DNA of 12,778 nt, from the NCBI GenBank assembly GCA_934426285.1, contig CAKRYE010000053.1, positions 1 through 12,778 on the forward strand, in the 5' to 3' direction. This stretch comes from an uncultured Blautia sp. Its GTDB lineage: Bacteria > Bacillota > Clostridia > Lachnospirales > Lachnospiraceae. A program made the position numbers and the translations under genes. The notes beneath the pieces are model-generated. The model did no database searches, was not told the origin of the DNA, and saw only the letters and a program-made list of their open reading frames with translations. This document shows, piece after piece, positions 1-4,756 of this stretch (positions within the stretch are counted from its first letter, which is position 1; each line of letters starts with the position of its first letter).

Positions 1-203
1 AATTAAACGAAGATATCGGAATCCCGGAAGACCTGACCACAGCCATCCGCCAGGCAAAGAAGGGAGAAGAGATTTCTAATGAGGAGATTGAAAGCAAGAT
101 CGATGCCATGGCAGATGACGCCATGAAGAGCGGAAATATTGCAGTAAATCCAAGATCCTCCAGAAAGCAGGATATTGTGGAATTGTATTATAAGGCTTTA
201 TAA
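1..203 (+). CDS. Iron-containing alcohol dehydrogenase, C-terminal fragment
   Basis: Open from the window edge in the frame beginning at base 3, with a TAA stop at 201-203; 66 codons are visible. The end of the protein, with MADDAMKSGN, then NPRSSRKQDIVELYYKAL, matches the C-terminal signature of group III Fe-dependent alcohol dehydrogenases (FucO, 1,3-propanediol dehydrogenase and the C-terminal half of AdhE), where a short helix with 'A..D.....NPR....DI..LY..A' closes the helical domain. The family reduces aldehydes with NAD(P)H in the cytoplasm. The Fe-ligand histidines and nucleotide-binding domain lie outside the window, so the substrate, and whether this is a stand-alone enzyme or AdhE, cannot be told. 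It is convergent with the MFS gene across a 24-base gap, in which I see no terminator hairpin. Confidence 0.72.
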   Translation, partial: LNEDIGIPEDLTTAIRQAKKGEEISNEEIESKIDAMADDAMKSGNIAVNPRSSRKQDIVELYYKAL

Positions 204-227
204 AATAATAAAGGAAAAATTATATAT

Positions 228-1412
228 TTAATCGTATTTTCTCAGTCTTCCGATCATCTTAATTCCTATTATCATCAATACAGGGAAGACCAGTGCTGCA
301 AAGATGCCAAGTTTCAGGTTGTCGTTCAAAACTCCTGAGATCATCCCCACGTAAGTTGGTCCGGAAGAACATCCCACATCTCCTGCAAGGGCAAGAAGCG
401 CAAATAGGGCTGTTCCGCCTCGCTTTACAGAGGCGGCTGCCATACTGAAGGTTCCCGGCCACATGATACCAACAGACAGACCGCAGACTGCACAGCCAAG
501 AATCCCCAGCGCAGGTACAGGGATAAATGCAATCATCAGATAGGAAATCATGCACAGAATAGCACTGTACTGCATAAAGCGTTCCAGATTGATCTTATCT
601 CCGAATTTTCCGTAAAATGCCCTGGAGCTTCCCATGAGAATTGCAAATGCCATAGGACCTGCCAGATCACCAATGGTCTTATTGATTCCAAAACTCTTCT
701 CAGCCAGAGTAGAGGCCCACTGGCTTACAGCCTGTTCGCTGGCTCCTGCACAGAGCATCATCAGCATCAGGACCCAGAAGATTTTTTTCTTAAAAAGTTC
801 TGCCATAGTCATCCCTTTTTCTCCCTCATCCAGCAACGGAGCAAATGGGACCCTGGTAAAAAGAATTCCATTTATAACAGGAATCAAGGCCCATACAAGT
901 GCCATATATTTCCAGTTTGAAATACCGAAAATACGGAAAAATAACGTAGAAAGAAGTACCACCCCCACATGTCCCCAGCAGTAAAAAGAATGGAGAAGGC
1001 TCATTGCTTTCTCCTTATTATCTGTAGGGCAGGCTTCCACAACAGGGCTTACCAGTACCTCCAATAAACCACCACCAATAGCATAGACCATAACTGCTAT
1101 GAGAAGTCCGGCAAATGGATCACTCAGACATTCTGGCAATACAGTGAGGAGAATCAGCCCTGCTGCAGCCATCCCATGTGCCAGGATCATTGATGCACGA
1201 TATCCGATTCTGTCTACAAAGCCGATGGATGCCAGATCTACCAGAAGCTGGATCCCGAAATTAAAAGTAACCAGAAGTGTGATCTTCTGCAGAGAAATTC
1301 CGTAGCTGCTCTGGAATGTAAGAAACAGCAGCGGAACAAAGTTGTTGACAATAGCCTGCACTACATATCCAATAAAACAGGCCTGAAGTGTTCTGTTATA
1401 ATTTGTTTTCAT
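228..1412 (-). CDS. MFS permease (FHS/sugar-permease-like)
   Basis: A 394-residue, very hydrophobic protein with a 12-TM major facilitator layout. The first half (about residues 10-190) carries TM1-6. A charged central loop follows near 195-215 (LLDEGEKGMTMAELFKKK), then TM7-12. A loop 2-3 type motif is visible as 'GFVDRIGYRASM' (G-x-x-x-D-R-x-G-x-R/K), typical of MFS, and a second copy as 'AFYGKFGDKI'. The stretch 'LLHSFYCWGHVG' at the start of TM5 resembles the fucose/glucose permease (FHS) branch, but no substrate can be assigned. The start ATG (1410-1412) has an AGGGGG ribosome site about 12 bases upstream. It is transcribed toward the dehydrogenase and away from rnhA, with its own candidate promoter and inverted repeat at 1447-1489. 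Function as a proton- or ion-coupled solute transporter is family knowledge; the substrate is unknown. Confidence 0.85.
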   Translation of the reverse strand: MKTNYNRTLQACFIGYVVQAIVNNFVPLLFLTFQSSYGISLQKITLLVTFNFGIQLLVDLASIGFVDRIGYRASMILAHGMAAAGLILLTVLPECLSDPFAGLLIAVMVYAIGGGLLEVLVSPVVEACPTDNKEKAMSLLHSFYCWGHVGVVLLSTLFFRIFGISNWKYMALVWALIPVINGILFTRVPFAPLLDEGEKGMTMAELFKKKIFWVLMLMMLCAGASEQAVSQWASTLAEKSFGINKTIGDLAGPMAFAILMGSSRAFYGKFGDKINLERFMQYSAILCMISYLMIAFIPVPALGILGCAVCGLSVGIMWPGTFSMAAASVKRGGTALFALLALAGDVGCSSGPTYVGMISGVLNDNLKLGIFAALVFPVLMIIGIKMIGRLRKYD

Positions 1413-1446
1413 CCGATATGATATCCCCCTATCTGAACTGTATGAT

Positions 1447-1482
1447 ACCGATAGAATTCATATATAAATTTGTTTTATCGGT
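1447..1482. promoter_or_regulatory. Inverted repeat, possible operator of the MFS gene
   Basis: ACCGATA at 1447-1453 and its exact complement TATCGGT at 1476-1482 form a 7-bp inverted repeat with a 22-base spacer. It lies over the candidate minus-strand promoter: one arm falls between the -35 and -10 hexamers and the other just downstream of the -10. That placement fits a repressor site, but no regulator gene lies next to it, so this is inference. Confidence 0.4.
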
Positions 1483-1489
1483 TAGTAAA
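1461..1489 (-). promoter_or_regulatory. Candidate sigma-A promoter of the MFS gene
   Basis: On the minus strand, TTTACT (1489-1484), a 17-base spacer, then TATATA (1466-1461). Each hexamer matches the consensus at 4 of 6 positions. The start codon lies about 50 bases downstream. This is the best-spaced pair I found upstream of the gene, but the region is AT-rich and chance matches are likely. Confidence 0.4.
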
Positions 1490-1592
1490 AACAGTTTATC
1501 ATATATCTTTTCATTTTTCTTTCGTTATCTTTTGAATTTTTTGTAAATTCCTATACTATTATGATTTTTTTGAGGAATTTTTATTATATAAC

Positions 1593-1621
1593 TTGCCTGA
1601 TAGAAAGAAAGACTATATAGT
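1593..1621 (+). promoter_or_regulatory. Sigma-A promoter of rnhA
   Basis: TTGCCT (1593-1598), a 17-base spacer, then TATAGT (1616-1621); 4/6 and 5/6 matches to consensus with ideal spacing. Transcription would start near 1628, giving a leader of about 50 bases before the ATG at 1679. Confidence 0.6.
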
Positions 1622-1678
1622 ATTAATCAAAATGGTAAAGTAATTCGAGTTAACAATATGGATTATTCAGGAGGATTT

Positions 1679-2338
1679 ATGGCAAAGAAGAAAATATATG
1701 CAGTGCGCAAGGGACATAAAACAGGACTTTTTGCTACATGGGCGGAGTGCCAGAAGGCAGTGAGCGGATATTCCGGAGCTGAGTTTCGTGGATTTACAGA
1801 GAAAGAGGAAGCACTGGCTTTTCTGAACATGGAGACTGCAGGAAATGTATCCGGTGATAAAGTAAAAGAAGCGGCGGGAATCGTGGAGGTACCTGAAAAT
1901 ATGGTCATTGCCTATGTGGACGGAAGCTTTGAGAAAAGTATTGGCAGATATGCATTTGGCTGTGTGATCCTTACACCGGACGGACAGGAAATCCGTAAAT
2001 CCGGAAGTGGCAGTGACCCTGCAGGAGTCGCAATCCGAAATGTGGCAGGAGAGATGCTTGGTTCTATGACTGCAGTAAACTGGGCCATAGAAAATAAATA
2101 TCCGGCTGTGGAAATCCGCTATGATTATGAAGGGGTAGAGAAGTGGGTGACAGGTGTGTGGAGAGCTAAAACACCTCTGACCAGCAAATACGCTGCTCAT
2201 ATGCAGGAAGCAGGAAAGAGAGTAAAGATTTCTTTTTGTAAAATAGCAGCTCATACGGGCAATCACTACAATGAAGAAGCAGACCAGCTGGCTAAGGATG
2301 CATTACTGAAAACAGATGAAGAAAATTGGTTTTATTGA
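1679..2338 (+). CDS. rnhA: Ribonuclease HI with N-terminal viroplasmin-like domain
   Basis: A cytoplasmic nuclease that cleaves the RNA strand of RNA:DNA hybrids, for example R-loops and Okazaki primers. I start it at the ATG at 1679 because AGGAGG (1669-1674) lies directly before it; an earlier in-frame ATG at 1658 has no such site. The product is 219 residues. Residues about 5-50 (KKIYAVRKGHKTGLFATW, then 'FRGF', 'EEALAFL') form the Cauli_VI/viroplasmin domain that binds RNA:DNA hybrid in eukaryote-type RNases H1 and many Firmicutes enzymes. The catalytic domain follows at about 74-211, with all four acidic residues visible: D81 (YVDGS), E125 (AGEM), D149 (RYDYEG) and D202 (NEEADQLA), plus H192 in 'AAHTGN'. 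The length is normal for the two-domain type. It stands alone in its own transcription unit. No terminator of its own is visible; the hairpin at 2432-2464 probably serves. Confidence 0.93.
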   Translation: MAKKKIYAVRKGHKTGLFATWAECQKAVSGYSGAEFRGFTEKEEALAFLNMETAGNVSGDKVKEAAGIVEVPENMVIAYVDGSFEKSIGRYAFGCVILTPDGQEIRKSGSGSDPAGVAIRNVAGEMLGSMTAVNWAIENKYPAVEIRYDYEGVEKWVTGVWRAKTPLTSKYAAHMQEAGKRVKISFCKIAAHTGNHYNEEADQLAKDALLKTDEENWFY

Positions 2339-2358
2339 AGAAATGAGTCATATGCATA

Positions 2359-2387
2359 TTGATTTCAAAATCTGCATATGTTATAAT
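2359..2387 (+). promoter_or_regulatory. Strong extended -10 promoter of antitoxin-like RNA
   Basis: TTGATT (2359-2364), a 17-base spacer, then a perfect TATAAT (2382-2387) preceded by TG at 2379-2380 (extended -10). It starts 21 bases after the rnhA stop and can only drive the short segment ending at the terminator at 2432-2464, so it should make an RNA of about 70 nt. It matches the position of the antitoxin promoter in the intact locus at 9524-9552. Confidence 0.65.
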
Positions 2388-2393
2388 GCCGAT

Positions 2394-2466
2394 AGGCGAA
2401 ATGATGAAACTAATTCATTAGTAACACAGCAAAAAGCCCCGGAGGTGCGAACTCTGGGGCTTTTCT
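2394..2466 (+). ncRNA. Predicted antitoxin-type small RNA (degenerate type I TA locus)
   Basis: About 72 nt, bounded by the promoter at 2359-2387 and the terminator at 2432-2464. It encodes no credible peptide. Near its 5' end it carries AAATGATGAAAC (2399-2410), repeated exactly at 2577-2588 in the toxin-like frame on the opposite strand. The RNA could therefore pair in trans with a minus-strand transcript both there and along the shared terminator stem. This is the arrangement of RNA II in par/Fst loci. It resembles the intact locus at 9524-9810. Because the toxin start here is damaged, the RNA may now act on the sdaAB-sdaAA 3' UTR or be a relic. Existence of the transcript is inferred. Confidence 0.5.
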
Positions 2467-2588
2467 ATTCCGTTTTGGCAGGGTGGCTTATTCCCTAGGC
2501 TGACTACCAGCTGCTATTTTCTATCCAGCCATTTGCAAATGTAATAGGCAATTACACTTGCCAGAATAGAAAGCAAAAATGATGAAAC
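2399..2588 (+). repeat. 12-bp direct repeat pair of the degenerate TA locus
   Basis: AAATGATGAAAC occurs at 2399-2410 (5' end of the antitoxin RNA) and at 2577-2588 (opposite the first codons of the toxin-like frame), each preceded by GC and one or two bases. In Fst/par loci such repeats let the antitoxin RNA pair with the toxin translation start. Confidence 0.6.
2432..2464. terminator. Bidirectional intrinsic terminator (rnhA/antitoxin RNA and sdaAA side)
   Basis: A hairpin with arms 2432-2444 and 2452-2464 (AAAAGCCCC plus GAG, one G-U pair) and a GTGCGAA loop, flanked by A- and T-runs on both sides. It can end the plus-strand RNA and minus-strand transcription leaving sdaAA. Confidence 0.85.
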
Positions 2589-2601
2589 AGATTATCTGCA
2601 T
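2514..2601 (-). pseudogene. Fst-like type I toxin remnant, start region damaged
   Basis: On the minus strand, the codons before the TAG at 2514-2516 read SSFLLSILASVIA, then YYICKWLDRK: one hydrophobic helix and a W-L-D-basic tail. This is nearly the same tail as the intact toxin at 9671-9760 (YYICKWLDSRH), and the spacing from SF to YY is identical (10 residues). Upstream in the same frame there is only TCT GTT TCA and then a TAA (2594-2592), which is the stop codon of sdaAA. An ATG at 2601-2599 sits at the aligned start position but is one base out of frame, and no Shine-Dalgarno precedes it. I call it a frameshifted relic fused to the end of sdaAA. The in-frame TTG at 2576-2574 is a possible but unsupported start. 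Confidence 0.6.
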
Positions 2602-3461
2602 ATATGACATGCTTCACATGCAGAGGGTGTGACTGCGCATCCGCCCATAGCGGTTTCGCGCAGTTCAGCAGGAAGCTTTCTGCCTACTGTAAACATAGTC
2701 TGTATCATTTCATCCAATGGGATCAGCTGTGGGATCCCTGCCAGGGCCATTTCAGCAGCGATCACTGCATTGGCTACACCAGCAGCATTTCTGTTCTGGC
2801 AAGGATATTCTACCAGACCGCCTACCGGGTCACAGACCAGGCCCAGCATATTCATAAGAACAGTAGATGCGGCATAAGTACATTCTTTTGGGGTACCGCC
2901 CATCAGTTCCACAGCAGCAGAAGCTGCCATGGCAGAAGCAACACCAACCTCAGCCTGGCATCCGCCTACAGCACCTGCCACTGTAGCATTTCGCATTGCC
3001 AGGTATCCGATAGCACTTGCATTAAATAATGCCTGGATGATCTTGTCATCAGAGAAATGATAATGCTCCTGCATTGCAAGCATCAGTCCGGGAACAATCC
3101 CTGCAGAACCGGCAGTGGGAGAAGCCACGATCAGTCCCATGGAGGCATTGGTTTCCAGAGTAGCCATGGCATAAGTAATTGCCTTTTGAAGGAGATCACC
3201 ACAGAGCTCCTTTTTTTGTTGTGCATGCAGACTTAGTTTTCTGGATTCACCACCGATCAGACCACCCATGGATTTTACCGGCTTGTGGATGGGAGAACGT
3301 GCGGCCTCTTTCATAATTTCCAGTACCCGGGTCATTTTTTCTTTCACAGATTCAGCGGTTGTTTCTCCAAGTTCAATTTCGCGGATTCGCATGATCTCTG
3401 AAATAGGAAGATTTTTTTCTTCACAGAGTATGAGCAGTTCCTGTGCATTTTTAAAGTCCAT
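2592..3461 (-). CDS. sdaAA: L-serine dehydratase, iron-sulfur-dependent, alpha subunit
   Basis: Catalytic subunit of the oxygen-sensitive [4Fe-4S] serine dehydratase, which turns L-serine into pyruvate and ammonia in the cytoplasm; 289 residues, the usual length. Signature segments are 'SPTAGSAG' (about 114-121), 'NATVAGAVGGCQAEVG' (158-173), 'CDPVGGLVEYPC' (210-221) and 'GGCAVTP' (273-279). Cys168, Cys210 and Cys221 have spacings of 42 and 11, the same as the three cluster ligands known from the Legionella enzyme (C343, C385, C396), so the cluster site looks complete. The C-terminus has further cysteines (ACEACHIC), an add-on I cannot assign. The ATG at 3461 is preceded by AAGGAGG (3477-3471). 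It lies 18 bases after sdaAB in the same operon. Its stop codon touches the TA remnant, and its transcript should end at 2432-2464. Confidence 0.95.
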   Translation of the reverse strand: MDFKNAQELLILCEEKNLPISEIMRIREIELGETTAESVKEKMTRVLEIMKEAARSPIHKPVKSMGGLIGGESRKLSLHAQQKKELCGDLLQKAITYAMATLETNASMGLIVASPTAGSAGIVPGLMLAMQEHYHFSDDKIIQALFNASAIGYLAMRNATVAGAVGGCQAEVGVASAMAASAAVELMGGTPKECTYAASTVLMNMLGLVCDPVGGLVEYPCQNRNAAGVANAVIAAEMALAGIPQLIPLDEMIQTMFTVGRKLPAELRETAMGGCAVTPSACEACHICR

Positions 3462-3479
3462 AATGAAAATCCTCCTTCC

Positions 3480-4148
3480 TTACATCTGTACGATCATAAC
3501 TTCGTGAATATTAGGGTTTTCGCGGATCACAGGGACAATATCCTCCGGAAGTCTGCCGTCAGATTCCACGATGGTGTAAGCAATATCACCTTTTCCCTCT
3601 CGGAAAAGGCGCATAAATGCAATGTTGATCCTGCGGTCACTGAGGCATTTTGTGATATAAGCCGCAACTCCCGGGGTATCCTGATGGATCACGATCACAG
3701 CACTGTATTCGCCTGTAAAATCTACCTGTACATGGTTGATCTCTACAATACGGACCTTGCCGCCACCCAGAGATTCACCACGTACAGTCATTTTCTGTCC
3801 TTTTTCATTTTCCATACAGATATCTACAGTATTTGGATGGATATCTGTTTCTGTTTCATTTGGAGTAAAAGAAAATTCCAGACCGTTCTCGCGGGCAATC
3901 TCATAAGAATTCCGGATGCGCATATCATCTGTGGAAAAGCCCATGATCCCCCCAAGCAGGGCACGGTCTGTACCGTGTCCGCGGTAAGTTCTGGCAAAGG
4001 AACCGTACAAAATAAAATCAGCTCTTTTTAACGGACCTTCAAGCATCTTTTGGGCAAGATAGGAAATACGTGCCGCACCTGCGGTATGTGAGCTGGAAGG
4101 GCCGATCATGTTCGGCCCCATTACATCAAAAGCACTGATAAATGACAT
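3480..4148 (-). CDS. sdaAB: L-serine dehydratase, iron-sulfur-dependent, beta subunit
   Basis: Partner subunit of SdaAA; 222 residues when started at the ATG at 4148. That start has AGGAG about 10 bases upstream and gives the family N-terminus 'FDVMGPNMIGPSSSHTAGAA', whose SSSHTAG segment (residues 18-24) is the serine dehydratase beta signature. The frame stays open to 4238, but that extension would run over the promoter at 4201-4229, so it is not coding. The C-terminal part (about 145-222, from 'VDFTGEYSAVIVIHQDTPGV') is an ACT domain, a regulatory fold that in this family probably senses serine. The gene is first in an sdaAB-sdaAA operon. The function of the pair is serine catabolism to pyruvate, common in amino-acid-fermenting gut Firmicutes. 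Confidence 0.94.
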   Translation of the reverse strand: MSFISAFDVMGPNMIGPSSSHTAGAARISYLAQKMLEGPLKRADFILYGSFARTYRGHGTDRALLGGIMGFSTDDMRIRNSYEIARENGLEFSFTPNETETDIHPNTVDICMENEKGQKMTVRGESLGGGKVRIVEINHVQVDFTGEYSAVIVIHQDTPGVAAYITKCLSDRRINIAFMRLFREGKGDIAYTIVESDGRLPEDIVPVIRENPNIHEVMIVQM

Positions 4149-4200
4149 AAAAAATATTCTCCTGTGAATATGTGAAATATAGTGTTGATAAAGTGATTTT

Positions 4201-4229
4201 ATTGTAACATCTGTCTGCAAAAGAAGCAA
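4201..4229 (-). promoter_or_regulatory. Promoter of the sdaAB-sdaAA operon
   Basis: On the minus strand, TTGCTT (4229-4224), exactly 17 bases, then TACAAT (4206-4201) with TG one base before it (extended -10). The predicted start near 4194 leaves a leader of about 46 bases and fixes the sdaAB start at 4148. The plus-strand pair at 4285-4313 uses the same two hexamers with the same spacing. Confidence 0.7.
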
Positions 4230-4241
4230 ACCTGTCATTAC

Positions 4242-4253
4242 GTTAATATTAAC
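4242..4253. promoter_or_regulatory. 12-bp perfect palindrome upstream of the sdaAB promoter
   Basis: GTTAATATTAAC is a perfect palindrome whose edge lies about 13 bp upstream of the sdaAB -35 hexamer, a typical activator position. It could be a regulator half-site pair, but AT-rich palindromes also arise by chance. No regulator can be named. Confidence 0.35.
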
Positions 4254-4284
4254 AAAATTTAATGTAAAAAATAAGAAAACAGGG

Positions 4285-4313
4285 TTGCTTTTTCAGTGTG
4301 AGGCGGTTACAAT
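4285..4313 (+). promoter_or_regulatory. Candidate promoter facing mgtE
   Basis: TTGCTT (4285-4290), 17 bases, TACAAT (4308-4313). Predicted start near 4319-4321, inside the left arm of the hairpin at 4314-4350. It is the only well-spaced plus-strand pair I found between sdaAB and mgtE, so it may drive mgtE through a leader of about 435 bases. Confidence 0.5.
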
Positions 4314-4357
4314 AACATTGCATTTCAAAATATAACTGAAATGCAATGTTTCTTTTT
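4314..4357 (+). terminator. 14-bp perfect hairpin with T-tract next to the promoter
   Basis: Arms AACATTGCATTTCA (4314-4327) and TGAAATGCAATGTT (4337-4350) pair perfectly around a 9-base loop, followed by TTCTTTTT. It has the form of an intrinsic terminator on the plus strand, but it sits only a few bases past the candidate promoter. It might instead be a DNA operator at the start site, or stop a transcript coming from further left. Confidence 0.55.
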
Positions 4358-4389
4358 ATAAAAATCTGTAATATAACAGTTATAAAAAG
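4352..4389 (+). other. Second hairpin overlapping the T-tract of the first
   Basis: CTTTTTATA (4352-4360) pairs with TATAAAAAG (4381-4389), with an inner CTGT/ACAG helix (4366-4369 and 4376-4379). Its left arm is the T-tract of the hairpin at 4314-4350, so forming it would take that tract out of play. It is AT-rich; alternative folding is only a suggestion. Confidence 0.35.
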
Positions 4390-4434
4390 AAGAAAAATAA
4401 TAATAGTTTGAACAAATTTATAATTAAGAAAAGG

Positions 4435-4537
4435 CAGGTGGAACAGAATGGATAATTGCGATTCTCATGGGCGAAGTAGTAGCACAGGATCTGAAATAAA
4501 AAGAGTATATGAGTATAGCAGCCCTTCTGTTCTGCTG
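4435..4537 (+). ncRNA. Structured leader element upstream of mgtE, unassigned
   Basis: GAACAGAA (4441-4448) pairs perfectly with TTCTGTTC (4525-4532), extended by CAG/CTG (4435-4437 with 4535-4537) across a small internal loop. This closes a domain of about 75 bases, as many riboswitch aptamers are closed. I do not recognise M-box, yybP-ykoY or other metal-riboswitch consensus in it. It precedes a terminator-like hairpin (4682-4720) and mgtE, so a new cis-regulatory RNA is possible. A chance long-range match cannot be excluded. Confidence 0.3.
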
Positions 4538-4540
4538 TAG
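4448..4540 (+). CDS. Possible 30-codon leader peptide upstream of mgtE
   Basis: ATG at 4448, TAG at 4538-4540, with AGGTGG (4436-4441) six bases before the ATG. The peptide is polar and serine-rich ('GRSSSTGS', 'YSSPSVLL') with no signal peptide or known motif. A second short frame in the same stretch reads WIIAILMGEVVAQDLK without a clear start. Either could be a translated leader that senses ribosome progress, as mgtL does in enterobacteria, or pure chance. The start and stop both fall in the arms of the 4435-4537 helix, so translation and folding would compete. Confidence 0.2.
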   Translation: MDNCDSHGRSSSTGSEIKRVYEYSSPSVLL

Positions 4541-4624
4541 TCATATATTACCACGTCTTTTTATATCTTATCCTGTATTATGAAATCCCCCGAATCATGC
4601 AATTACATATTTGACAGAGGACAA

Positions 4625-4649
4625 GAGTAAGTGATGACAGAACTTACTC
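4625..4649 (+). other. 8-bp perfect hairpin in the mgtE leader
   Basis: GAGTAAGT (4625-4632) and ACTTACTC (4642-4649) with a 9-base loop. No T-tract follows, so it is not a terminator by itself. It lies between the structured element and the terminator-like hairpin. Confidence 0.35.
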
Positions 4650-4681
4650 ATTTGTTGTGCTGGAAAATGTATAGAGAAGAT

Positions 4682-4720
4682 AGCAGTAAACATAACAAGT
4701 GTAACAGACTGCTTTCTTTT
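4682..4720 (+). terminator. Weak terminator-like hairpin just before mgtE
   Basis: AGCAGT (4682-4687) and ACTGCT (4708-4713) close a 20-base loop and are followed by TTCTTTTTG. It ends about 25 bases before the mgtE ribosome site, the usual place for an attenuator. The stem is only 6 bp, so termination would be partial at best. Confidence 0.35.
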
Positions 4721-4756
4721 TGTGTACTTTTATGTAAAAAAACGGAGGAAAAAGTG

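Noticed and set aside
1667..2266. 199-codon minus-strand frame opposite rnhA
   Set aside because: Shadow of a gene with all catalytic residues on the plus strand; low-complexity Ser/Cys composition.
2316..2498. 60-codon plus-strand frame overlapping the rnhA end
   Set aside because: It runs through the antitoxin promoter and the terminator hairpin, has no ribosome site and no recognisable sequence.
2524..2601. 26-codon minus-strand frame from the ATG at 2601 as a functional toxin
   Set aside because: It is out of frame with the conserved YYICKWLD tail, has no ribosome site and ends in a different sequence.
4149..4238. 30-residue N-terminal extension of SdaAB
   Set aside because: It covers the -10 and -35 of the operon promoter, while the ATG at 4148 has AGGAG and gives the family N-terminus.
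4285..4320. M-box riboswitch, suggested by TGTGAGGCGG near 4298
   Set aside because: The GUGAGGC-like run lies inside the promoter spacer and none of the later M-box segments follow.
4631..4756. 42-residue extension of MgtE from the GTG at 4631
   Set aside because: It lies in hairpins of the leader and lacks a ribosome site; GGAGG precedes the ATG at 4757.
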